Positions 8,733 to 15,364 of a stretch of DNA of 19,139 bases are shown here, piece after piece. Numbering within the stretch: position 1 is the first letter of the stretch; every line of letters starts with the position of its first letter. The notes below the pieces were generated by a model. It was not told where the DNA came from and made no database searches. It saw nothing but the letters and a program-made list of their open reading frames with translations. The DNA lies in the NCBI RefSeq assembly GCF_020217185.1, contig NZ_JAIWNX010000263.1:1-19139 (forward strand), in the 5' to 3' direction. Origin of the DNA: Asticcacaulis sp. (GTDB lineage Bacteria > Pseudomonadota > Alphaproteobacteria > Caulobacterales > Caulobacteraceae). Position numbers and translations under genes: made by a program.

Positions 8733-9460
8733 TCTTCACACGGTTTCCCTCAAAAGTTCTTGTCGCTCTGTTTGGTCTTTGGCTTCTCACTGCCTGCGCC
8801 AGCCTGCCGTCGGCAGACCTGCCGCGTGGTGAGACGCCCAAATCCCTGACGCTGAAAGACGGCCGCACGGTCGGGTACATGCAGTCTCTGCCGTCAAACC
8901 TGAAAGGTAAGGCCCCGGTGCTGGTCTTCCTGCACGGCACGGGGGAGATCGGCACCGATGTCAAACTGACGACGGTGCACGGGCCGTGGGCCTATAGCCG
9001 CGCCAACCCGGACAAGGCGCCCTTCATCATTCTGGCGCCGCAACTGAGCGAGAAGGTCGAATGGAACCCGGCGACGCTGGAGGAATGGCTGACGCAGGCC
9101 CTGAAAGGCCTGCCTGCCGACCATAGCCGTCTGTACCTGACCGGCCTGTCGCGTGGCGGGCGGGGCACATGGAACTGGGCGATTGCCTATCCGCGACGCT
9201 TTGCCGCCATTGCGCCGGTATCCGGAGACTCGCTTTATCGCGACGGAGCCTGCGCCCTGAAAGACGTGCCGGTATGGGCCTTTCACGGCGCAAAGGACTA
9301 TATCGTCCTCTATCAGCCCGAAGACCAGTTTGCCGATGCCGTCCGCGCCTGCGGCGGTGAGGTCAACTACACCCTCTATCCCGACGGCAATCACAATGCC
9401 TGGGACGCCGCCTATGCCACCCCCAGCCTCTATGCGTGGCTGCTCAAACATAAACGTTGA
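8729..9460 (+). CDS. Lipoprotein alpha/beta-hydrolase, probable carbohydrate esterase
   Basis: This 243-residue serine hydrolase resembles feruloyl/acetyl esterases and LpqC-like polyester depolymerases. A lipoprotein signal has lipobox LTAC with Cys23. The oxyanion-hole segment is FLHGTGEIG (67-75), the nucleophile elbow GLSRGG gives Ser141, the acid is Asp190 in GAKDYIV, and the base is His222 in DGNHNAW, so the catalytic triad is complete. It starts in a 4-nt ATGA overlap with the preceding gene, with GGGAG six bases upstream of the ATG. Embedded among glucan-degrading enzymes, it probably strips ester substituents from the polysaccharide in the periplasm or at the outer membrane. The actual acyl group is unknown, and a non-carbohydrate ester is not excluded. 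Confidence 0.85.
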   Translation: MIFTRFPSKVLVALFGLWLLTACASLPSADLPRGETPKSLTLKDGRTVGYMQSLPSNLKGKAPVLVFLHGTGEIGTDVKLTTVHGPWAYSRANPDKAPFIILAPQLSEKVEWNPATLEEWLTQALKGLPADHSRLYLTGLSRGGRGTWNWAIAYPRRFAAIAPVSGDSLYRDGACALKDVPVWAFHGAKDYIVLYQPEDQFADAVRACGGEVNYTLYPDGNHNAWDAAYATPSLYAWLLKHKR

Positions 9461-9491
9461 ATCTTTTCCCCGCAGATACCAAGGATAACCC

Positions 9492-11768
9492 ATGACCGCT
9501 TTCACGCCCTCACGCCGGTTCTTCCTCAGGGGCGCCGTAGCTACGGCCGCCTTCGTTCCCATCGTCGCCCCCGGCCTCGCCAAGGCCGTGGTCGCGCCGG
9601 ACCCCTTTATCGAAAAGCTGATCGCGTCGCTTTCGCTCGAAGAAAAGGCCGGTCAGCTCAGCCTCTATGCCGACCTGACGCGCCCGGACTTCGGCAATGT
9701 CAATCCGGCCGCCGTGGCCCAGACCAGGGATGAGGTGAAGGCGCGCATCCGTCGCGGCGAAATCACCGGCCTGTTCAACGGCATCGGTGTCGCCGGGGCG
9801 CGTGAATTGCAAAAGGTGGCGGTCGAGGAATCGCCGCACAAGATTCCGCTGATCTTTGCCGCCGATATCATCCACGGCCTGCGGACCACCTTCCCGGTGC
9901 CGCTGGGCGAGGCGGCGGCGTGGGACGCCGATCTGGCCTACCGCACGGCGCGCGCCGCGGCTATTGAGGCGACCGCCGTTGGCCTGCACTGGACCTTTGC
10001 GCCGATGGTGGACATTGCCCGCGATCAGCGTTGGGGCCGCGTCGTCGAAGGGGCGGGCGAAGACACCTATCTCGGCAATGTGCTGGCCGTCGCCCGCGTC
10101 AAGGGTTTTCAGGGCAATGACCTGAAGGACGGGCGCAACATGCTGGCCTGCCTCAAGCACTTTGCCGCCTATGGCGCGGTGCAGGGCGGCATGGAATATG
10201 CGACGGTCGATATCCCCGAAACCACCCTGTGGGAAACCCATCTGCCGCCGTTCAAGGCCGGGCTGGACGCCGGGTGTTTGTCGGTGATGTCGAGCTTCAA
10301 CGACATTTCGGGCGTGCCCGCCACGGCCAACCGCCACCTGCTGACCGAAATCCTGCGCGATCAGTGGGGCTTTAGAGGGCTGGTGGTGTCCGACTATACC
10401 TCCGAAGAAGAACTGATCCTGCACGGCTATGCCGCCGATGGGCGTGACGCGACCAAAAAAGCCATTATGGCCGGGTGTGATATGTCCATGCAATCAGGTC
10501 TTTATTTCAAACACCTGCCATCGCTTGTGAAGGATGGCGAAGTGCCGCAAGCGGTGCTGGATGAGGCGGTGCGCCGCGTTCTGCGCGTCAAGAAGGCGTT
10601 GGGCCTGTTCGACAATCCGTACCGCTCGATGGACGCCAAGCGCGAAAAGACCGATGTGCGCAGCGCTGAGATCGTCGCCCTGTCGCGCGAAGCCGGCCGC
10701 CGCTCGATCGTGCTGCTGCGCAACGAAGGCAACCTTCTGCCGCTCGCCAAAACGGGCAAGAAGATCGCTCTGATCGGGCCTCTGGGGGCGGATCGCCACA
10801 ACCTGCCGGGCCCGTGGTCGGTCTTCCCGGACCGGGCCAAGGGCGTCACCATTGAGGAAGGTCTGCGCGCCGTGGTGGCAGACCCGGCGGCGATCACGGT
10901 GGTCAAGGGCGTGGACTTCGAAGCAGTCATTCCAGGCGGCATAGACGCGGCGGTCGCGGCGGCCAAAGCCGCTGACATCGTGGTGCTGGCCATGGGCGAG
11001 GCCGAGAACATGTCTGGCGAAGCGCAGGCCCGCACCGATATTTCCTTGCCTGCGCCGCAACTGGCGCTGATCGAAGCCGTCAAGGCGACGGGTAAGCCGA
11101 CCGTGCTGCTGCTGCGTCACGGGCGGGCGCTTGCGCTCACCGGCGCGGCGCGTGAGGCCGACGCCATCCTCGCGACGTGGTTCCTGGGGTCAGAAACCGG
11201 CAACGCCATTGCCGATATTCTGTTCGGCGACTACGCCCCCTCCGGTCGCCTGCCGGTCAGCTTTCCGCAGGCGTCGGGCCAGCAGCCCTATTACTACAAT
11301 CACCGCATTACGGGGCGTCCGCAGCTTGATCCGAAGGACATGGCCTATAAGACCCGCTACCGCGAAGTCACCAACGAAGCCCTCTATCCGTTTGGCTACG
11401 GCCTGACCTATTCAACCATTGAATACGGCCCGACCACAGTCAGTTCGGCGGAACTGGGCTGGGACGCGACTTTGACGGTCAGCGCCGAAATCGCCAATAC
11501 GGGCACGCGCGACGCCGATGAGGTGGTGCAACTCTATATCCATGACCGGGTGGCGAGCCTCGTCCAGCCGATCCGTCAACTCAAGGGCTTCAAGCGGATC
11601 AGCCTGAAGGCCGGGGAGCGCACGCGGGTGGCATTTACCCTCAGCCGCGCCGATCTGGCCTTCGTGCACCCTGATCTGAAGCCCGCCGCCGAGCCGGGCG
11701 CGTTTAAGGTGTGGATCTCCCCTTCGGCGGTCGGCGGCACCCCGGCTGACTTTGTGCTGAAAGCCTGA
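9492..11768 (+). CDS. bglX: Periplasmic GH3 beta-glucosidase, BglX-like
   Basis: This is a 758-residue glycoside hydrolase family 3 enzyme, close in length and motif order to E. coli BglX. It starts with a textbook twin-arginine signal, SRRFFLR (7-13), ending near LAKA. The TIM-barrel domain has HGLRTTFP, GRVVEGAGEDTYL (182-194), KHFAAYG (222-228) and the nucleophile Asp301 in VVSDY. The alpha/beta sandwich domain carries GEAENMSGEAQARTD, with Glu510 the likely acid/base, and a C-terminal fibronectin-III-like domain includes VVQLYIHD and QLKGF. AAGGA lies six bases before the start. It probably releases glucose from the non-reducing end of short beta-glucans made by the GH144-like enzyme. BglX-type GH3 enzymes include beta-1,2-active members, but linkage preference cannot be read here. 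An LRHGRALAL segment replaces the usual NGRPLAL. Confidence 0.92.
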   Translation: MTAFTPSRRFFLRGAVATAAFVPIVAPGLAKAVVAPDPFIEKLIASLSLEEKAGQLSLYADLTRPDFGNVNPAAVAQTRDEVKARIRRGEITGLFNGIGVAGARELQKVAVEESPHKIPLIFAADIIHGLRTTFPVPLGEAAAWDADLAYRTARAAAIEATAVGLHWTFAPMVDIARDQRWGRVVEGAGEDTYLGNVLAVARVKGFQGNDLKDGRNMLACLKHFAAYGAVQGGMEYATVDIPETTLWETHLPPFKAGLDAGCLSVMSSFNDISGVPATANRHLLTEILRDQWGFRGLVVSDYTSEEELILHGYAADGRDATKKAIMAGCDMSMQSGLYFKHLPSLVKDGEVPQAVLDEAVRRVLRVKKALGLFDNPYRSMDAKREKTDVRSAEIVALSREAGRRSIVLLRNEGNLLPLAKTGKKIALIGPLGADRHNLPGPWSVFPDRAKGVTIEEGLRAVVADPAAITVVKGVDFEAVIPGGIDAAVAAAKAADIVVLAMGEAENMSGEAQARTDISLPAPQLALIEAVKATGKPTVLLLRHGRALALTGAAREADAILATWFLGSETGNAIADILFGDYAPSGRLPVSFPQASGQQPYYYNHRITGRPQLDPKDMAYKTRYREVTNEALYPFGYGLTYSTIEYGPTTVSSAELGWDATLTVSAEIANTGTRDADEVVQLYIHDRVASLVQPIRQLKGFKRISLKAGERTRVAFTLSRADLAFVHPDLKPAAEPGAFKVWISPSAVGGTPADFVLKA

Positions 11769-13061
11769 ATGACGCGAAAAAGCAGCGAGATAGGCCTGGG
11801 TGGGGCCGCGGTTTACGGGCTGGGTGACTTTGCCTGTAACCTCTACTGGCAAAGCCTCAGCCTGTTTCTGCTGTTCTACTATACCGAGGTGGTCGGCCTG
11901 CCGCCCGCAACGGCGGGTCTGATCTATCTGATCGCCTCGGTATGGGATGGGCTGATCGACCCGCTGATCGGGGCGGCAGCGGACAAGACGCGCACGCGAT
12001 TCGGGGCCTATCGCCCCTATCTCCTGTTCGGCGGGCCGCTGCTGGGGCTCAGTTTTTGCCTTCTCTATTATCGCCCGCCGCTGGAAGGGACGATGCTCAC
12101 CCTCTGTCTTTTGGGCACGCATCTGGTCTTTCGTACCTTCTATGCGCTGGTCAATGTGCCCTATGCGGCCCTGTCCGGGCGTATCACCAGCGATCCTGAC
12201 CGCCGCGCGCAGTTGTCGGGCTTTCGTATGTTTTTCGGGGCTCTGGCGGCGGTTCTGGTGTCGCTGATCACCCCGGCCTCCGGGCAGGGGGGCTATTTCC
12301 TGACGGCTGTCGCCTTTGCCATCGTCGCCACCGCCCTGTTTCCACTGGTGTTTTCGGTGACACGCGAGCCTGAGCCGCAGACGACCGCGCCACCGCCGGC
12401 GTTGAAGGCCCTGATCGGCAGCCTGCTGCGCAATCGCGCCTTCTGGCGGCTCAATCTGGGGGCGCTGGCTTTTGCCGTCTCAGGGACGGTCCTCACCAAA
12501 TCCGTCCTCTACTATTTCAAATATCAGCTACACGATGACCGCAGCGGCGCGCTGGCCCTGGCGGTAATGGGCATGGCGGGTCTGGTGGTCATCCCTCTGT
12601 GGACGCTTCTGGCGCGGCACATCGGACGGCGCGGCGTATGGATCGCGGCCTGCGGTGTGGGCCTGAGCGGGTTGGGAGCGCTGTGGGCCATCGGCACAAC
12701 CGCCGGGCCTTTGGGTGTTATCGCCTGTCTGGTCTGCGTTCATAGCGGCTCACTGGGCCTGTTCTTTGCCTTCTGGTCGCTGCTGCCTGACACAGTGGAC
12801 TATGGCGAGCAGACGCTTCAGGTGCGCGCCGATGGCTTCATCTTCGGCGTCGCGGGTATGATCTCCAAAATCTCGATGGGTCTGGGGGCGGGCCTGTTCG
12901 GCTGGGGCTTAAGTCACACCGGCTATCAGCCCAATATCGCCCAAAGTGCTGCAACCCTCAGCGATCTGCGGTTGCTGATGCTGCTCACCCCGGCGCTGGG
13001 GTTTGGTCTGTGTCTGCTGGTCATGACAGGCGAGGTGCGGGCGAAATCAGCCTCCGTCTGA
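11769..13061 (+). CDS. GPH-family (MelB-like) sugar:cation symporter
   Basis: This 430-residue inner-membrane protein has about 12 hydrophobic segments and belongs to the glycoside-pentoside-hexuronide:cation symporter family of the major facilitator superfamily. The diagnostic block WDGLIDPLIGAAADKTRTRF (residues 59-78) carries Asp60 and Asp64, which align with the cation-binding DxxxD of MelB, followed by the loop GAYRPYLL. A second conserved stretch near the C-terminal half reads LLPDTVDYGEQ. The ATG follows the GH3 stop codon directly with no spacer, indicating coupled expression. It would import glucose or short glucosides released in the periplasm. Its last 15 bases overlap the end of the convergent CsgG-like gene. 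Confidence 0.9.
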   Translation: MTRKSSEIGLGGAAVYGLGDFACNLYWQSLSLFLLFYYTEVVGLPPATAGLIYLIASVWDGLIDPLIGAAADKTRTRFGAYRPYLLFGGPLLGLSFCLLYYRPPLEGTMLTLCLLGTHLVFRTFYALVNVPYAALSGRITSDPDRRAQLSGFRMFFGALAAVLVSLITPASGQGGYFLTAVAFAIVATALFPLVFSVTREPEPQTTAPPPALKALIGSLLRNRAFWRLNLGALAFAVSGTVLTKSVLYYFKYQLHDDRSGALALAVMGMAGLVVIPLWTLLARHIGRRGVWIAACGVGLSGLGALWAIGTTAGPLGVIACLVCVHSGSLGLFFAFWSLLPDTVDYGEQTLQVRADGFIFGVAGMISKISMGLGAGLFGWGLSHTGYQPNIAQSAATLSDLRLLMLLTPALGFGLCLLVMTGEVRAKSASV

Positions 13062-13997
13062 GGCCACGTGGCTCCAGCGGCGGCGGTCCAGATACGGCCC
13101 CTGATAGGGCGGGCGGGGTTCGACAGCGTTAAGACTGTCCGGGCTTTGCGTCGTCGCCACGCCGCCATTGCGGCACACCGACGGGTCTATGCCGTAAAGC
13201 CCGGCAGCGAAGTCATAGACGCTGCGTTCAACCAGGGTACGGACGCTCAGCTGGATGGGCTCCATTTCGCTGAACCCGCCCGACAGGTCGAGCATGGTCC
13301 CGTCGAGCAGGGTGAACAGGCCGGGCTTTACCTCACGCCCCACAATCTGCTTCTGATAGGCGGTGACGCGCCGGATTTCCTGCGAGCGCGTGTCGATCAG
13401 GCGCAGATCAAGCGCGATATTCATCACAAAGCGCTGCGATACGAAACTGCCTGCCGGATCATCGCTGCCCGTGCCCCCGGCGCGCAGATCGACGCCGTCC
13501 GAGCGTATGTTATAGTTCAGCTCCGTCAGGCCGCCGGAAATATAATAGTCGGACCCGGCAATCTGTCCGGCATAGACCTTGCGGAAATTGTCCGGATCGT
13601 TGCCCGCCTGATCCGGCGTGTCGGACAGGACGTGGTCCATGGCGGCCTTCAGTTCATAGTCGGAGATGTCGCGGTCGCCGCGCTCCACCTGAGGCAGGCC
13701 GGCGCGCGACAGGGCCGACTGGGTGAACAGGGCGATGCCCTGCGTGATATTGGCCCCTGTGTAGAAGTCGCGCTTGCCGGTCAGGTCGTCGATACGGCCC
13801 ACGGCCACACGCGGCAGGGGCTTGTGCGTGACCACAGCCGCCTGCTGAAGACAGGTCAGATCGGCGCTGTAGGGCGTCAGGTTGGGCGTGGCCGGGGCAT
13901 TGCCCACAGGCTTGGCGTAGAGGCCCGTCTGCGGGTCGGCGGTGACGCTGGCGCAGGCCGAAAGCAGCAGGGGCAGGGTAAGGACCAGACGTCTCAT
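13047..13997 (-). CDS. CsgG/HfaB-family secretion-pore lipoprotein
   Basis: This 316-residue outer-membrane lipoprotein is of the CsgG family, whose members form nonameric pores that export curli subunits; the Caulobacter relative HfaB serves holdfast anchoring. The lipobox LLSAC gives lipidated Cys15. The CsgG core includes VAVGRIDDLTGK, ITQGIALFTQSAL, AGQIAGSDYYISGG and LNYNIRSDG (to residue 168), and ends with LVERSVYD. ATG 13997 overlaps the upstream gene's stop by 4 nt (ATGA) and places the lipobox correctly; a longer in-frame start at 14057 would bury the signal. Two further cysteines, Cys49 and Cys275, flank the core and match positions in the neighbouring paralogue, suggesting a disulfide. 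A Pro/Arg-rich tail (about 290-316) is unique to this copy. Confidence 0.88.
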   Translation of the reverse strand: MRRLVLTLPLLLSACASVTADPQTGLYAKPVGNAPATPNLTPYSADLTCLQQAAVVTHKPLPRVAVGRIDDLTGKRDFYTGANITQGIALFTQSALSRAGLPQVERGDRDISDYELKAAMDHVLSDTPDQAGNDPDNFRKVYAGQIAGSDYYISGGLTELNYNIRSDGVDLRAGGTGSDDPAGSFVSQRFVMNIALDLRLIDTRSQEIRRVTAYQKQIVGREVKPGLFTLLDGTMLDLSGGFSEMEPIQLSVRTLVERSVYDFAAGLYGIDPSVCRNGGVATTQSPDSLNAVEPRPPYQGPYLDRRRWSHVASDGG

Positions 13998-14839
13998 GGC
14001 TGCACCGTTTTCAGACCGGCCTCGCTGAGGCAGGCGCGCCCATCGGCGGCGGTCCATAGCGGCGCGATCAGGTGATAGACCGAGCGTTCGACCAGTTCGC
14101 GCACCGCCATCTGAAGCGGCTCCTGACGGCTGTTGCCGCCTTGCAGCAGCAGGCCGATATCCTCGCTGCCCCCATTAAGGCGACGGTCGTTGGTGACGCC
14201 GATCACCTGCTTCTGGAAGGTGACGGTGTCCACCACCTGCTGGGTCTGGGTGTTGACCAGCCGCAGATCGACGGCGACATTGAGCACATAGGTGCGGCCG
14301 CTGATCTGGCCCTGCGCACCGGGCAGGGCCTGCGACCCGATGGCCGCGTCGTAGCCGTCGGAGCGGATATTGTAGTTCAGTTCGGTAATGCCGCCGACGA
14401 TATAATAGCGCGAACCGGCGATCTGCCCGGCCAGAATGGGGCGGAAATTGTCGCCGCTTTGCCCGGCGCGTTCCGGCGTATCCGACAGCAGCTTTTGCCG
14501 CGCATAGTTCAGTTCGATTTCGGCCACGGAATTGTCGAGGCGCTCGACCACCGGGACCCCGGCATAGCCCAGTGCACTGACGGCGAACAGCGACGCACCT
14601 TGCGTGATCTTGGCGCCTGTGTCGAAATCGACCTTGCCCGTCAGGTCGCCAATGCGCCCGACCGCCAGACGCGGCAGGCCGTTCAGAGACGGGCGGTGGG
14701 CGAGGCAGCGCAAGGCGGGCGTCACCGGCGTTTCATTGAGAGTCACCTCCGCAAGCGGAGGTGCCGCAGTGGCCAGACCCGGCGATAGCGAGCCTGCGGC
14801 GCAACTCAGGGCGAAGAAGAGGCGAAGGGTGTGGGGCAT
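13994..14839 (-). CDS. Second CsgG/HfaB-like protein, without a clear lipobox
   Basis: This 281-residue paralogue of the downstream CsgG-like lipoprotein has about 70 of 108 identical residues in the ungapped core (residues 55-162 against 61-168, hand count). Shared blocks are AVGRI, DLTGK, ITQG, LSDTP, AGQIAGS and TELNYNIRSDG. The signal peptide appears to be a standard one ending GLATA|A near residue 25. The only nearby cysteine, Cys13 in FALSC, sits too early and in poor lipobox context. Cys45 and Cys270 match the paralogue's Cys49/Cys275. ATG 14839 is chosen because the signal peptide follows at once; a GTG at 14884 is in frame but adds 15 Pro/Ser-rich residues and has no ribosome-binding site. 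It could form a mixed pore, a periplasmic adaptor, or a second pore. Confidence 0.85.
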   Translation of the reverse strand: MPHTLRLFFALSCAAGSLSPGLATAAPPLAEVTLNETPVTPALRCLAHRPSLNGLPRLAVGRIGDLTGKVDFDTGAKITQGASLFAVSALGYAGVPVVERLDNSVAEIELNYARQKLLSDTPERAGQSGDNFRPILAGQIAGSRYYIVGGITELNYNIRSDGYDAAIGSQALPGAQGQISGRTYVLNVAVDLRLVNTQTQQVVDTVTFQKQVIGVTNDRRLNGGSEDIGLLLQGGNSRQEPLQMAVRELVERSVYHLIAPLWTAADGRACLSEAGLKTVQP

Positions 14840-14876
14840 CTGCGCGTATCCGGGTAGGGGTGAAAGCGGGGAGGTG

Positions 14877-15299
14877 TTATTCACCGGTCGTTTTGCGACC
14901 GTTCAGGACGGCGGACACATTGCCGGAATTGTCCTGACGGCTGTTGAGAATGACCGTGTTGTGGCTGCCGCTGACCGTGACCGACAACAGGTTGCCAATT
15001 GCCGTGGCCGTGGCCGTCCCCTGCGGCGTCAGGAGACTATTGTTCGACAGAAGGCTGCCGCCGTTGGAACTCGACTGGCTGTAGCGGCTATTGGCGTCGT
15101 CGTACTGGATGATACCGTTGACGATCAGGCGGTTGCCATTGGCATCGCGCGTGGTGGGGGTGAAGGGCTGGTTTTCCAGCCGTCGGCCATTGCCATAGCC
15201 GTTTTCCAGCGCCCGCAGGTCAGAGGTCTGAGCCGCGGCGGGCAGGGCCAGCAAAGGGCCGGTAAAGACGAGGCCGGTGAGAAGGATGGATGGACGCAT
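14877..15299 (-). CDS. HfaA-like secreted curli/holdfast-anchor protein
   Basis: This 140-residue exported protein has a signal peptide (about 1-23, ending PAAA|Q). A Gly/Asn-rich N-terminal part (NGYGNGRR) precedes DANGNRLIVNGIIQ (52-65), a Ser/Asn-rich stretch, and a beta-rich C-terminal segment TATATAIGNLLSV (95-107) continuing to HNTVILN. Small size, Asn/Gln/Ser/Gly bias and position before CsgG-like genes match HfaA, the small Caulobacter holdfast-anchor protein that behaves like a curli subunit. The ATG at 15299 is the only good start before the signal sequence; a GGAG lies 11 bases upstream. The ATAIGN motif is shared with the four-repeat protein upstream, hinting at co-assembly, for example as nucleator or cap. 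I recognise the HfaA resemblance from pattern, not alignment. Confidence 0.7.
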   Translation of the reverse strand: MRPSILLTGLVFTGPLLALPAAAQTSDLRALENGYGNGRRLENQPFTPTTRDANGNRLIVNGIIQYDDANSRYSQSSSNGGSLLSNNSLLTPQGTATATAIGNLLSVTVSGSHNTVILNSRQDNSGNVSAVLNGRKTTGE

Positions 15300-15328
15300 G
15301 TCTGTCTATGGCTCCATAACGGAAAAGA

Positions 15329-15353
15329 GGAGCCCGCCTGCGCGGCGGGCTCC
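15329..15353 (-). terminator. Intergenic terminator or attenuator after the repeat-protein gene
   Basis: GGAGCCCGCC (15329-15338) and GGCGGGCTCC (15344-15353) form a perfect 10-bp stem around a 5-nt loop. Read along the - strand it begins 12 bases after the stop codon of the repeat protein and is followed by TCTTTTCC, a short U-rich tail. It would favour a short transcript for the repeat protein, with the HfaA-like and CsgG-like genes made from read-through or a minor promoter. This would fit excess subunit over secretion machinery. Confidence 0.75.
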
Positions 15354-15364
15354 CTTCCGGATCA

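Noticed and set aside
13068..14788. Long + strand frames opposite the two CsgG-like genes
   Set aside because: The - strand has conserved CsgG blocks, paralogy and coupled start/stop; the + frames show no motifs.
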